Notes: generated by a model from the letters alone, not told the origin. DNA of 64,000 bases from Lachnospiraceae bacterium NC2004 (GCA_000621905.1 JHXB01000006.1:115804-179803); one strand, 5' to 3'; positions 29,824-39,817 are shown, counted from the stretch's first letter. Numbers and translations are program-made.

Positions 29824-29855
29824 AATCTCACCTCCATCCTAATTATAATTCTTCA

Positions 29856-30380
29856 TCAAGCTCCAGGATACTGAATAACTGAAGCTACATCATAACCTTT
29901 AAGCTTATCTCTACCCTTAAGTCCCATAAGCTCCATAAGGAATACTACCTTGACAACCTCTCCGCCGAGCTCCTCAACAAGTGAGGCAGCGGCTGCTATT
30001 GTTCCACCTGTAGCAATAAGATCGTCAACTAAAACCACCTTCTGTCCAGGCTTTATAGAGTCAGCGTGCATCTCAATCTCAGCCTCACCGTACTCTAATG
30101 AATACTTCTTAGAAACAGTCTTACTTGGAAGCTTGCCCTTCTTTCTAATCAATACGAATGGCTTGTTAAGTGCATATGCCATAGGAGTTCCGAAAATGAA
30201 ACCTCTTGACTCTGCACCTGCTATAACATCAAAATCAACTCCGTCAAGAAGCTTAATCATCTCGTCTATAGCAAGCTTAAGTCCGTCAGCATCCTGCAAA
30301 ACTGTAGTTACATCTCTAAACATTATACCCGGTTCAGGAAAATCCGGGATAGTGCGTACATAATCTTCTACCTTACTCAT
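29856..30380 (-). CDS. apt: Adenine phosphoribosyltransferase
   Basis: The ATG at 30380 with AAGGAC upstream is preferred over the longer frame, giving 174 aa. The PRPP-binding motif VVLVDDLIATGGTIAAA and the N-terminal IPDFPEPGIMFRDVTTV are typical. It salvages adenine to AMP. It lies just upstream of relA, as is common in Firmicutes, and has its own likely promoter. Confidence 0.96.
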   Translation of the reverse strand: MSKVEDYVRTIPDFPEPGIMFRDVTTVLQDADGLKLAIDEMIKLLDGVDFDVIAGAESRGFIFGTPMAYALNKPFVLIRKKGKLPSKTVSKKYSLEYGEAEIEMHADSIKPGQKVVLVDDLIATGGTIAAAASLVEELGGEVVKVVFLMELMGLKGRDKLKGYDVASVIQYPGA

Positions 30381-30416
30381 AACGTTAAGTCCTTTCAAAA
30401 AAATATCTATTACACT

Positions 30417-30444
30417 ATTTTATCACAATATGAGGGTTTTTCAA
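30417..30444 (-). promoter_or_regulatory. Putative apt-relA promoter
   Basis: TTGAAA (30439-30444), a 16-bp spacer and TAAAAT (30417-30422) preceded by an extended TG lie on the minus strand, about 35 nt before apt. Confidence 0.55.
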
Positions 30445-30452
30445 TAAGTAAT

Positions 30453-32252
30453 TCAAATGTTAGCGCCCCTAATTGCACACATATCCGCCTGAATAGTCTT
30501 AGTACCCATAAACTCATTAACCTTAGGCTTATAGACTATATTTACGGGCTCATCAAACCGCTCTCCTCTGTCAAATCTCTCATAGCAGTCATCCCCAAGT
30601 GAAGCCTTAAGTTCTTCAAAGAAACTCTCGGGAGGCTCCATAAACCTTACTCCCTCTGCCTTATAAGTGTCATTTGACAAAAGATTCATCTTGATGAAAT
30701 TGTGGTTTTTGCCAAGAATTCTGCCTCCGACAAGTTTAACCTCCTCGGCTTTGAATATAGGCCTCTCGTTAGACGTTCCCGTAGGCTCCATAAGTTCTAT
30801 CTCGCTGATAAGCCTGTAATCCACCAAATCAAGTTCTAAAACCATATCTATGTCTAACCTTGCGGCGAAATCCTCTTCGGTAAGATCAGTCTTCTCGTTA
30901 AGTCCAATTCTTAACGCCTCTAGATTCTCTTCTTTTATCGAGAATCCGGCCGCCATCGGGTGCCCTCCAAACTTAACAAAAAGCTCTTCAAACTCATGAA
31001 GCGACTTAAACATGTCATAACTCTCAATCGAACGGGCAGAACCCTTTAGTACGCCCACTTCCTTAGAGCCGGTCACAATAAGCGTCGGCTTACAGGTAGC
31101 CTCCCTTATCCTTCCGGCAACAATGCCTGCAACACTCTCATGGCATTTCTTTAGGTAGAGCACCAAAACCTTATCGTCAGGGTACTTATAAGACTCGTGC
31201 ATAGCCTCTTTGACCGATTCCTCAGTCATCGTCTTTCTGATCTCATTAAGCTCAACTATCCTCTTAGCGAGCCTGTCCGCCTTAGAGGCAGACCGCTCTC
31301 TAAGCAATTTCAGCGCCCATCTGGCGGAGGTTAATCTTCCTGCCGCATTGATCGACGGTCCTATTCTAAATCCAAAGGCATAGCAGTCTATGTCCTTAAC
31401 TTCAAGGTTAAGAGCTTTAATAAGCGCACATAAGCCAACCTCTAGCTTGCCTGTCCTCATCAGATTACGCAAATGAATGAGCCCGCGCTTTACAATGTAT
31501 CTGTTCTCATCGATAAGCGGCATAACATCACAGACGGTTCCGAGTGCCGCATATACAAAGAGTTCTGTAAGGTAGTTCCTGTCAACATTTGCACGCTTAT
31601 ACATCTGCTCTACGAGCTTATAGGCAACAACCGCACCACATATATCCTTAAAAGGATAAGGGTCTCCTTCTCTGTGAGGGTCAACAACAGCGAGCGCCAT
31701 AGGGAGCTCCTCTTTAGGCTCGTGGTGGTCTGTAACAACATAGTCTATCCCAAACTCGTGCGCAAGCTTAGCTGAGTCGTTAGCAACTATTCCGTTGTCA
31801 CAGGTGATTATAAGCTCAACCTTGTCTTCATGCGCCTTCCTTACGATATTCTCGTTAATTCCGTATCCATCATGAATTCTGTGAGGTATCACATAGTCAA
31901 TTACTGACGCACTCTTAAGCGCCTCTTTGCACCTCTCTAAGCCTTTTAGAAGTATGTAGTTACTCGTGACTCCGTCAACATCATAGTCCGACACGATTCT
32001 AATGTGTTTGCCATCATTTAAAGCCTTACACATAACATCCGCTGCCTTACTCATGTCAAGCATAAGCTCCCCATCGTACCCGACAAAACTCTTGTCCTTA
32101 AAAAGATACCTGTCTATCTCATCCTTAGTGGTATAACCTCTATTAGCCAGTATCTTTGCAAATGATAAACTTATCTCGCACTCATCAGAAATCCTCTTTA
32201 ATTCAGCGTCCGTTATATCGCTCTGTTTCTTAAGGTTCCATAAAGTTCTCAT
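30453..32252 (-). CDS. recJ: Single-stranded-DNA-specific exonuclease RecJ
   Basis: This 599-aa DHH-family 5'-3' exonuclease acts in recombination and repair. Motifs include RIVSDYDVDGVTS, ITCDNGIVAN, VVTDHHEPKEELP and, in DHHA1, KFGGHPMAAGFS. An OB-like domain follows at about 460-560. Length is close to the usual range. It is preceded by the secDF terminator. Confidence 0.95.
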   Translation of the reverse strand: MRTLWNLKKQSDITDAELKRISDECEISLSFAKILANRGYTTKDEIDRYLFKDKSFVGYDGELMLDMSKAADVMCKALNDGKHIRIVSDYDVDGVTSNYILLKGLERCKEALKSASVIDYVIPHRIHDGYGINENIVRKAHEDKVELIITCDNGIVANDSAKLAHEFGIDYVVTDHHEPKEELPMALAVVDPHREGDPYPFKDICGAVVAYKLVEQMYKRANVDRNYLTELFVYAALGTVCDVMPLIDENRYIVKRGLIHLRNLMRTGKLEVGLCALIKALNLEVKDIDCYAFGFRIGPSINAAGRLTSARWALKLLRERSASKADRLAKRIVELNEIRKTMTEESVKEAMHESYKYPDDKVLVLYLKKCHESVAGIVAGRIREATCKPTLIVTGSKEVGVLKGSARSIESYDMFKSLHEFEELFVKFGGHPMAAGFSIKEENLEALRIGLNEKTDLTEEDFAARLDIDMVLELDLVDYRLISEIELMEPTGTSNERPIFKAEEVKLVGGRILGKNHNFIKMNLLSNDTYKAEGVRFMEPPESFFEELKASLGDDCYERFDRGERFDEPVNIVYKPKVNEFMGTKTIQADMCAIRGANI

Positions 32253-32271
32253 ATATTCTGCCTTTCAAGTT

Positions 32272-32301
32272 AAAAAACCTCCGGCTATAAACCGGAGGTT
32301 T
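32272..32301 (-). terminator. Terminator after secDF
   Basis: On the minus strand AACCTCCGG, a 7-nt loop, CCGGAGGTT and a T run follow the secDF stop by about 12 nt. Confidence 0.88.
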
Positions 32302-32312
32302 AATATCATTTA

Positions 32313-34643
32313 TTATCTTTTCTTTTTCTTCTTGCCCTTCTTCTTAGGTGTTGATGACTTAGGTTTGTTGGAAGATGTGTTGCTAGATGCCTTAGCCTCT
32401 GACTTCTTAGCCTGTGACTCTAAAGCTTTCTCTCTTGCAGCAGCCTTCTGCTGTGCTCTTGCCGCAGCAGCTTCCTCAGCCTTCTTAATACCACCCTTCT
32501 TGAAGAGGTACCATAAAGGTGCTGTAATGCAGATTGATGAATAAGCACCACAGACAATACCTGTCATAAGTGCAAGCGCGAACTCGTGAAGTGAGTTAGC
32601 ACCAAGGATGTAAAGCATCAATACCATTGCAAATGTGGTAAGTGATGTATTGATAGAACGTGTAAATGTCTGAGATACAGATGTATCAACGATCATATCA
32701 AGACCATCCTTAGCAATGCTCATGCTTCTTAAGTTCTCACGAACACGGTCGAATATAATAATAGTCGCGTTGATTGAGTAACCGACTATAGTAAGCATAC
32801 ATGCGATAAATGTACCACCAACAGTTAAATGGAATACAGAATATAATGCAAATACGATCAATACGTCATGTGCAAGTGCAATTATAGCAGCAATACCGAA
32901 CTTCCAATCTGAGAATCGAAGTGCGATATAAAGGAGCATCAAAATGATAGCTACGATAACGGCAATAACCGCATCTCTACGCATCTCGTTTGAAATAGTA
33001 GCTGAGATATTCTCAGACTCTATAGTGGTTGCAAGCTTAATATCCTTGTCCTCCTCTAAAGCAGTCTGAACAGCGTCACGCTGATCAACAGTTAACTCAA
33101 CTGTCTTAACTACTATCTGGTTAGCTGTCTTAACTTCCTGCATCTGAACTGTTGCAGCGTCAAGCTTAGCAGCCTTAACAACTACAGGCTTAATAACTTT
33201 CTCAGCCTCTTGAAGTGTCATGTTGTCCTCTAATGTAAGAGTAATAGATGTACCACCAACGAAATCAAGATCGAAATCAAGTATTGAACCTCTGTTATTC
33301 TTGTTAACAGGAAGCATTACAAGACCGATGATTATAAGGATCGCTGATATAATCATGCAATATGGGCTGAACTTGGTATATCTTGTAACCTTGGTAGGTT
33401 TAGCTTTACCGTAGATACCAGCCTTCTGAACTCCAAGTGAGTAGAATGACTCAAGTAAGTATCTTGTAACGAAGATAGCAGATACCATTGAAAGGATGAT
33501 AGAAAGCATCAATGTTGTTGCAAAACCTTTGATAGTACCTGAACCCATGAAGTAGAGCACTACTGCTGCAATAAGGGTTGTTACGTTACCGTCAATAATA
33601 GCTGAAAGCGCTTTATGGAAACCGGCATTAAGAGCTGTCTTAACGCTCTTACCGTCTCTGATCTCTTCTCTTATACGTGTGAAGATGATGACATTTGCAT
33701 CAACCGCCATACCTATACCAAGGATAACACCGGCGATACCAGGTAATGTCAATGTTACATTAAATCCGTTAAGAGCTAAAAGCGTAAGTAAAATGTATCC
33801 TAAAAGTGCAAGAGCTGCTACGAAACCTGGCCATAAGTAGATAATAACCATGAATACACATACGATACCAAGACCGATAGCACCTGCCTTAACAGAACTT
33901 GATACTGCCTCAGAACCAAGCTGAGCAGCAACAACCTGTGAAGACAACTCCTCAAGCTCAACAGGAAGTGCACCGATACGGATGTAAGTAGCAAGCTCAT
34001 TAGCAGCATCTAAGCTCTCCATACCATCAATCTGGCACTGACCACTTGTAATAGCTTCCTTAACGTTAGGAGCGCTGATAATTGCTCCATCGTAGAATAT
34101 ATAAATAGGCTGTCCAACCATCTCAGAGGTAGCATCGCCGAACTTCTTGGTTCCCTCATCGGTGAACTCAAGCTGAACAACATACTCTCTGGTTCCGGTT
34201 GTAGAATCAGTAATAGAGTTACCCTCTGCTGCCTTAATATCTGAACCTGTACAGATAACTGCCTCACCAGATACATCTCTTGTAAATGAAAGAGAACCAG
34301 GCTTACCAAGTTCCTCTAACACTTTGTTGGCATCTGTCTCACCCGGAATCTCAACCTGGATACGGTTAGCTCCAACCTTATATACGTTAGACTCAGTACT
34401 ATACTGCTCTACACGCTGTTGGATCTTCTGGATGGTATCGTTAATCTCTGTCTCTGATACGTTGCTGTCCTTGATCTGATATGTGATACTTACACCACCG
34501 GCCAAATCAAGACCTAAACGAATGTGTGAAGCTTTACCCTTATGCTGAGCGCCTAAACCGTAGAATACAGTGTAAGCTGATACAGCGAAAAGGCAAATGA
34601 AGGCAAATATAATCAATATGCCCTTGCTCTTCTGATTCTTCAT
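32313..34643 (-). CDS. secDF: Fused protein-export protein SecDF
   Basis: The ATG at 34643 with GGAG 9 nt upstream is chosen, giving 776 aa. It is a SecD-SecF fusion. A SecD half (about 1-410) has the first periplasmic loop LGLDLAGGVSITYQI; a SecF half (about 420-720) has DFDLDFVGGTSITLTL. About twelve membrane segments are visible. The cytosolic tail is Lys/Ala/Ser-rich. SecDF uses the proton gradient to help SecYEG export. It starts 2 nt after the scfB stop, so the two are coupled. Confidence 0.94.
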   Translation of the reverse strand: MKNQKSKGILIIFAFICLFAVSAYTVFYGLGAQHKGKASHIRLGLDLAGGVSITYQIKDSNVSETEINDTIQKIQQRVEQYSTESNVYKVGANRIQVEIPGETDANKVLEELGKPGSLSFTRDVSGEAVICTGSDIKAAEGNSITDSTTGTREYVVQLEFTDEGTKKFGDATSEMVGQPIYIFYDGAIISAPNVKEAITSGQCQIDGMESLDAANELATYIRIGALPVELEELSSQVVAAQLGSEAVSSSVKAGAIGLGIVCVFMVIIYLWPGFVAALALLGYILLTLLALNGFNVTLTLPGIAGVILGIGMAVDANVIIFTRIREEIRDGKSVKTALNAGFHKALSAIIDGNVTTLIAAVVLYFMGSGTIKGFATTLMLSIILSMVSAIFVTRYLLESFYSLGVQKAGIYGKAKPTKVTRYTKFSPYCMIISAILIIIGLVMLPVNKNNRGSILDFDLDFVGGTSITLTLEDNMTLQEAEKVIKPVVVKAAKLDAATVQMQEVKTANQIVVKTVELTVDQRDAVQTALEEDKDIKLATTIESENISATISNEMRRDAVIAVIVAIILMLLYIALRFSDWKFGIAAIIALAHDVLIVFALYSVFHLTVGGTFIACMLTIVGYSINATIIIFDRVRENLRSMSIAKDGLDMIVDTSVSQTFTRSINTSLTTFAMVLMLYILGANSLHEFALALMTGIVCGAYSSICITAPLWYLFKKGGIKKAEEAAAARAQQKAAAREKALESQAKKSEAKASSNTSSNKPKSSTPKKKGKKKKKR

Positions 34644-34645
34644 TG

Positions 34646-36064
34646 CTAATTCTCCTTTTCTTCTGCCATTGCGGCTTTTATCATAATTGCACACTCGACT
34701 CTCTTGCGCTCGAGCTCACATCCAACCTCATAAACATCCGTGATAGTATCATGGAACTTGTATGAGTTGGCTGAACAGCCACCACTACAATAGAATCTCG
34801 CGAAACAATTCTTGCATTTATCCCTTGCATATACATTGCATAGCTTAAATTCGTCACGAAGTTCTGTATTGGTCACGCCATCAAAGACATTACCTATAGC
34901 GAAATCTTCATTACCGACGAACTGGTGACAGGGATATAAGTCACCCCATGGCGTTACCGCCAAGTATTCAGTTCCCACACCGCATCCGGCTAATCGCTTG
35001 ACAACACATGGTCCCTGATTTAAATCTATCATAAAATGAAAGAAGTTGAATCCCCTTCCTTCTTTATGACGCTTAACCATCTCCTTAGCCAATATATCAT
35101 ATTGTTCTAAAAGCTTAGGGAGATCTTCTTCTTTAATAGAATACTGATCCTCAGGCCCTCCGACAACAGGCTCAACAGATATCTGCTTGAATCCCAAGTC
35201 AGCCAAATGAAGGACATCCTCCGAGAAATCAAGATTGTTATGTGTAAATGTACCTCTGACATAGTACTTGTCTTGATTACGACTCTCGGCAAACTTCTCA
35301 AACTTAGGAAGAATCATATCGTAACTTCCCTGTCCGCCTCTAAAAGGTCTCATATGGTCATTGACTTCCTTACGTCCGTCAATACTCATAACCACATTGA
35401 CAAACTCTCGGTTAGCGAATTCCATAATCTCATCGTTAAGAAGAACACCGTTAGTTGTAAGTGTAAATCTAAACTGCTTGTCGTGAGTCTTCTCTAAAGA
35501 CCTTCCGTATTCTACAACCTGCTTGATGACATCCCAATTCATAAGCGGCTCACCGCCGAAGAAATCAACTTCAAGATTGCGTCTCGAACCGGAATTGGCA
35601 ACAAGGAAATCAAGTGCCGCCTTACCGACCTCAAGACTCATAAGACCACGTTCACCGTTGTACTCACCTTCTGATGCAAAACAATATCGACAGGCAAGAT
35701 TACAATCATGAGAAATGTTAAGGCACAGAGCCTTGACAATAGTCTTTCTCTTCTTAAATTCGAAGATTATGTTGCGATACTCATCCGGTGCAAAAAGCAT
35801 TCCGTCTGAAATAAGCTCCTCAATCTCCTCTAATGATTCCTTTAAGTCATCAGTACTATATTTAGAAGAGAGTTTCGATACAATACCATCAACCTCTTCT
35901 TTGGTTAAGTCACGCTGTTTCTTCTCATCGTCCGGATTGATTGCTTCATATACCTTGGCATACTCTTCAATCAAATCGTATGTGACATCATCAACAACAT
36001 GGACCGCACCACTACAAACATCCATTACAATATTATACCCATTGCTTCGGTATTGATGTATCAT
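34646..36064 (-). CDS. scfB: SCIFF peptide maturase, radical SAM/SPASM protein ScfB
   Basis: This 472-aa protein has an N-terminal peptide-binding region, the radical SAM motif CNLACRYCFA (about 119-128), FFGGEPLMNW, and a C-terminal SPASM cysteine region (CGVGTEYLAVTPWGDLYPCH, CKNCFARFYCSGGCSANSY) for auxiliary Fe-S clusters. Known ScfB enzymes install cysteine-to-threonine/other residue thioether bonds in the SCIFF peptide. Its substrate gene scfA is 94 nt upstream. Placement before secDF is conserved in Clostridia. Confidence 0.95.
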   Translation of the reverse strand: MIHQYRSNGYNIVMDVCSGAVHVVDDVTYDLIEEYAKVYEAINPDDEKKQRDLTKEEVDGIVSKLSSKYSTDDLKESLEEIEELISDGMLFAPDEYRNIIFEFKKRKTIVKALCLNISHDCNLACRYCFASEGEYNGERGLMSLEVGKAALDFLVANSGSRRNLEVDFFGGEPLMNWDVIKQVVEYGRSLEKTHDKQFRFTLTTNGVLLNDEIMEFANREFVNVVMSIDGRKEVNDHMRPFRGGQGSYDMILPKFEKFAESRNQDKYYVRGTFTHNNLDFSEDVLHLADLGFKQISVEPVVGGPEDQYSIKEEDLPKLLEQYDILAKEMVKRHKEGRGFNFFHFMIDLNQGPCVVKRLAGCGVGTEYLAVTPWGDLYPCHQFVGNEDFAIGNVFDGVTNTELRDEFKLCNVYARDKCKNCFARFYCSGGCSANSYKFHDTITDVYEVGCELERKRVECAIMIKAAMAEEKEN

Positions 36065-36100
36065 TAGAATACTCCATTCAAAATATTATAATCGCAAGAC

Positions 36101-36127
36101 AAAAAGGCTATTATCAAAATAGCCTTT
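36101..36127 (-). terminator. Hairpin terminator between scfA and scfB
   Basis: On the minus strand AGGCTATT, a short AT-rich loop, AATAGCCT and TTTT follow scfA and precede scfB. It probably lets most transcripts stop after the peptide gene, giving more precursor than enzyme. Confidence 0.78.
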
Positions 36128-36158
36128 CATCAAGCATTACTATAACCAAATCAATCAA

Positions 36159-36302
36159 TTACTTCTGGCTCTCACAGGTCTGATTACCTACTGTACAAGA
36201 AGTCTTGCATGCTGACTGACATGAAGTCTGGCACTCACCACAACCACCTTTAGCAGCTGTCTCCTTAAAAGTCTTACCTGTTAAAGTCTTAATACGCTTC
36301 AT
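36159..36302 (-). CDS. scfA: SCIFF ribosomal peptide precursor ScfA
   Basis: This 47-aa peptide starts MKRIKTLTGKTFKETAAKGG and its second half holds six cysteines in the pattern CGEC, TSC, SAC, TSC, QTC. That is the Six-Cysteines-in-Forty-Five (SCIFF) family of clostridial thioether peptides. A GGAGG ribosome site lies 7-8 nt upstream. The start and stop fit a family of 45-50 residues. The mature product's function is unknown; near-universal presence in Clostridia suggests a housekeeping role. Confidence 0.96.
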   Translation of the reverse strand: MKRIKTLTGKTFKETAAKGGCGECQTSCQSACKTSCTVGNQTCESQK

Positions 36303-36379
36303 AGAAAGAACCTCCTTATGTACTTAAATTGCGCATAAATACGCCCTTTTGAGGCTATCTCTGCACCATAAACGATAAC

Positions 36380-36388
36380 ATTATAACA
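36380..36388 (-). promoter_or_regulatory. Extended -10 promoter of scfA
   Basis: TGTTATAAT on the minus strand is a full extended -10 element. No good -35 box is visible. It lies about 78 nt before scfA, in a 154-nt gap after pyrB, leaving a longish 5' leader. Confidence 0.55.
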
Positions 36389-36456
36389 CAATCATTTTCT
36401 AATTAAAAGAGTTTTTTTTATCTTCACACGATTATCAGTTATACTGACAAAAATAA

Positions 36457-37362
36457 TTATTGATTCAGTATTGTATCGTGCAAAAGTGCCATTCTTACCC
36501 ACATACCGTAATGAGCCTGCTTAAAGTACATCGCTCTAGGATCGTCGTCCACATCAGGCGATATCTCGGCGTTACGAGGAAGCGGGTGAAGAAGAATAGT
36601 CTCATCACTAAATCTGTTAAGCACCTTCTTGTTGACAATGAATTCCTTCGGTGCAAGATCACTCTCCGTAAATCTCTCAAGCTGCGTCCTTGTGTTATAG
36701 ATTACATCTATATTCTCAGGCAACTCGTCAAAACTCTCGCAAGGAATATATGTAGCGTTATGAATCTTTAAGTAGTCAACATACTCCTTAGGGAGTGCAA
36801 AATGCCTGCTTGACAATCCGTAAATGATAACGTGATCATATACTGCCAAAAGCTTTATGAGTGAATGAACTGTTCTTCCAAAAAGAAGGTCTCCGACAAC
36901 AGCAACACTCAAGTGATTAAAGCTCTTGTTACATTTGTGAATGGTATACATATCTAAAAGAGCCTGAGTAGGGTGGGCACCGGAACCCGAACCTGCATTA
37001 AATATAGGAACGGATGACACCTGGGCTGCCCTTAACGCCGCGTCTTTGTCAAAATGTCTCATTACTATTCCGTCTGTGTAGCCTGCCACAACTCGGATTG
37101 TATCCTCTAATGTCTCACCTTTAGTAGCAGATGACGCCTCTCTCGCATTTTCTGTAGAGATATTACGTGCGCCAAGACGCATAATTGCAGCTTCAAATGA
37201 CAATCTTGTTCTTGTACTTGGCTCAAAGAACATCGTTGCAATAACCTTATGTCTGAGACTCTGGGTGTAATTCTCCGGATGCTCCATCATGTCATCCGCG
37301 AGATTAAACAGTCTCTCTAACCAATCTGCATCAAATTGCTCACAGGAAATAATATGCTTCAT
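36457..37362 (-). CDS. pyrB: Aspartate carbamoyltransferase, catalytic chain
   Basis: The ATG at 37362 with AGGAGG upstream is chosen; the longer frame begins inside the yajC terminator. The 301-aa protein has the carbamoyl-phosphate motif FFEPSTRTRLSFE, the HPTQALLD motif and HPLPRNAEIS. It starts pyrimidine synthesis. No pyrI gene is adjacent. It breaks the usual yajC-scfA-scfB-secDF order. Confidence 0.95.
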   Translation of the reverse strand: MKHIISCEQFDADWLERLFNLADDMMEHPENYTQSLRHKVIATMFFEPSTRTRLSFEAAIMRLGARNISTENAREASSATKGETLEDTIRVVAGYTDGIVMRHFDKDAALRAAQVSSVPIFNAGSGSGAHPTQALLDMYTIHKCNKSFNHLSVAVVGDLLFGRTVHSLIKLLAVYDHVIIYGLSSRHFALPKEYVDYLKIHNATYIPCESFDELPENIDVIYNTRTQLERFTESDLAPKEFIVNKKVLNRFSDETILLHPLPRNAEISPDVDDDPRAMYFKQAHYGMWVRMALLHDTILNQ

Positions 37363-37375
37363 GTCAATACCTCCT

Positions 37376-37404
37376 AAAAAAGAGCGTCGGTTACACCAAC
37401 GCCC
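37376..37404 (-). terminator. Terminator between yajC and pyrB
   Basis: Minus-strand GGGCGTTGG, loop TGTAA, CCGACGCTC and TTTTTT follow the yajC stop directly. It ends 13 nt before pyrB, so any pyrB transcript from yajC must read through it; it could also serve as an attenuator. Confidence 0.75.
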
Positions 37405-37410
37405 TAACAA

Positions 37411-37758
37411 TTATTTATCCATTGAAATAGTAGTACCATCAGGCTTCTCAACAGCCTGTATAGCCGCTTTCTTCATAGGAATACGGCAATTCTTGTTGCT
37501 TCCGAACTCAACAACAACCACTTCATCATTAACATCAACAACAACACCATAAAAACCTGAAGCTGTGAGAACAGAATCTCCTGCCTCAAGACTTGATGTA
37601 ATCTCGTTAAGTGACTTCTGCTGATTCTTAGAAGGTCTGATAACCATTAAATATAACATACCAATAATGATAACTACATAAAAGATAATCATACCAACGG
37701 TAGAACCTGCACTTGGTGCCTTAGCTCCTGTTGATAAAAGCATTGTAAAAGTACTCAT
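37411..37758 (-). CDS. yajC: Preprotein translocase subunit YajC
   Basis: This 115-aa protein has one membrane segment (about 23-42, VGMIIFYVVIIIGMLYLMVI) followed by RPSKNQQKSLNEITSSLEAGD and VLTASGFYGVVVDV, the YajC signature. YajC associates with SecDF. It is separated from secDF by pyrB and the SCIFF genes. Confidence 0.93.
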   Translation of the reverse strand: MSTFTMLLSTGAKAPSAGSTVGMIIFYVVIIIGMLYLMVIRPSKNQQKSLNEITSSLEAGDSVLTASGFYGVVVDVNDEVVVVEFGSNKNCRIPMKKAAIQAVEKPDGTTISMDK

Positions 37759-37845
37759 AACAAAACTCCATTCTTATTAAATATCTCAATAAGAGATTGT
37801 ACTTGCTTTTTAGTTTCTAGTCAAGAGGGAATTCGTCCCTACAAT

Positions 37846-39798
37846 CTATTTTGACTTCACAACAAAAGTATTATCGCTTCCAATCGTTTCATTTAAAAAC
37901 TTCACACCGTCAAGATCTTGTCCATTAAGTCTATACCAATCCATATATTCATTATTAGTTCTTAGGATTGCTACTGGATATTTAGGATCACTAAAAAGAA
38001 TAGTATTATTCTTGAAAATGCTATATATGTTTTTATATAACCATCCTTCAATAGCTCCGCTATTTTCACTGTATATAACATTATCGTGAATACTTAGTCT
38101 CTCTGTATAAAAAGCTAGTTCTCCCTCTCCTAAACCTAAACATGAGCCACCTTTAATTCCGTTACCATAATCTACCCCTCTAAACGGAAATGCCCAGCTG
38201 TTATTACTCATATACAAATAATTATGAGCAATTTCAATATTGCTGAATAAAATCGGATTATCAAGATCCTGGTTGAATATAGCAAAATGAATATTATTAC
38301 CGGCCCCTGGCATAATAGCATTATTAATTATACGATAATTGTTAAACGTCCTAAAATCATTACTATATCCGCATTCTATCGTGATACCGCTATCGCAACA
38401 ATCATGGATATAGTTGGAATCAATCGTGCAATTACCTCCAGACAAACACATTCCATCTCCGCATCTTTCCGGAACTCCGTTCTTATAATTGATTACATAC
38501 CCACCTATACATGATATCTCACAATTCTTGACGAGATAATTCTCTGAACTACAAGTCATAACTCCGCACGTACAGGAGTACTTTAAGTTAAGATCTATTA
38601 TACTGCTGTACTTAACACCATCATCAATTTTAAAAATAGCACCAAATCCCTTAGGCAAAGTTCCAAACTCAATACTTTTAAATGTATCTCCCGGATTACC
38701 TTTATCGCATCGTAAATAAAGCTTGCCAACACTACGCTCACCTTGAGATTCAACATCTACAAAACCGGTCATATCAAAAGGCAATTTAGAATCTGCAAAT
38801 GATACAAACATCAAGTCTTCATTCAATCCCTTTAAAACATCAAATTCATTTCCCGAATCATCAATAAACTTGCCGTCTTTTCTGCTAGGCGCTATCCTGT
38901 GATTTACAGCCGGCTCATTATCAAAGTAAATATTACCACAGTCGGTAATATCCTTATAATACTCCCAAACCTTACCACCATCAGCGGTTGAACCGTACAG
39001 CTTCCATTTGGAAGCATCTCCTGCATTTTCAGGAGAACCTGTAATAACTGGTTTAGGACCATCACCGTAAGCTGCATATGTAACACCGGCAGAACATGTA
39101 ATACTTCCTCTAAACGTATCTCCTCTATGAAAGAATACCGCATCCCCATACGATAAATTTGCTTTATTTAATCTGTCTATAGTCTTCCAAGCGGATGCTT
39201 CACTCATACCATCATTGTAATCATCACCATTTTCAGATAAATAATAAGCCGTTTTCGTATATGTTTCACCTTGAATAAAAGTATCAGATTTTGTAATCGT
39301 TACTTTACTATTCTTAACTTTATCGATTACGGCATCTATTTCTTTTACCTTATTGTCAAATGTAGTCGCATCAACTTTCTTAATTGAATCGGATTTGATG
39401 ATGTTCTTATCTTCCGTAGTAGAACTAGCTTCCGTAGTAGGTTTATTTTGTGTACTTTCTGTAGTTTCTTCTGATGTATTTATCTCGGTATCACTGATAA
39501 CCTTAACCTTACAAGTAAGCTTAGTCTTACCTTTCTTAGCAGTTATAACAGCCGTACCTTCCTCAACACCTGTAACCTTGCCCTTCTTAACAGTAGCAAC
39601 CTTCTTGTTGGATGTTGACCACTTCCATGTCCCCTTGCCGTTTTTAACCTTAAGCTTAACCAAAGCGCCAACGTTAATACTTACACTAGTTTTACTTAGT
39701 TTAGGTTTCTTCGCAGCGCTTACATTTGCCACACCTAAATTGGCAAATGCAAATGTAAATACCATAAATAAAGCTACTAATCTCTTGCCAAATCTCAT
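37846..39798 (-). CDS. Secreted right-handed beta-helix protein with BIG2 domain
   Basis: The ATG at 39798 follows GAGGAGG by about 6 nt, giving 650 aa. A signal peptide (about 1-29, ending VSAA) is followed by a BIG2 domain (about 30-105, WSTSNKKVATVKKGKVTGV) and a Ser/Thr/Glu linker. A parallel beta-helix fold fills about 190-600 (repeats such as NCEISCIGGYVI, NYIHDCCDSGITIECG and NNAIMPGAGNNIHFAIF). Such proteins are often polysaccharide lyases or hydrolases. The substrate is unknown. It lies 19 nt after the GH5 gene. Confidence 0.82.
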   Translation of the reverse strand: MRFGKRLVALFMVFTFAFANLGVANVSAAKKPKLSKTSVSINVGALVKLKVKNGKGTWKWSTSNKKVATVKKGKVTGVEEGTAVITAKKGKTKLTCKVKVISDTEINTSEETTESTQNKPTTEASSTTEDKNIIKSDSIKKVDATTFDNKVKEIDAVIDKVKNSKVTITKSDTFIQGETYTKTAYYLSENGDDYNDGMSEASAWKTIDRLNKANLSYGDAVFFHRGDTFRGSITCSAGVTYAAYGDGPKPVITGSPENAGDASKWKLYGSTADGGKVWEYYKDITDCGNIYFDNEPAVNHRIAPSRKDGKFIDDSGNEFDVLKGLNEDLMFVSFADSKLPFDMTGFVDVESQGERSVGKLYLRCDKGNPGDTFKSIEFGTLPKGFGAIFKIDDGVKYSSIIDLNLKYSCTCGVMTCSSENYLVKNCEISCIGGYVINYKNGVPERCGDGMCLSGGNCTIDSNYIHDCCDSGITIECGYSNDFRTFNNYRIINNAIMPGAGNNIHFAIFNQDLDNPILFSNIEIAHNYLYMSNNSWAFPFRGVDYGNGIKGGSCLGLGEGELAFYTERLSIHDNVIYSENSGAIEGWLYKNIYSIFKNNTILFSDPKYPVAILRTNNEYMDWYRLNGQDLDGVKFLNETIGSDNTFVVKSK

Positions 39799-39817
39799 AC
39801 TCATCCTCCTCACCCTA

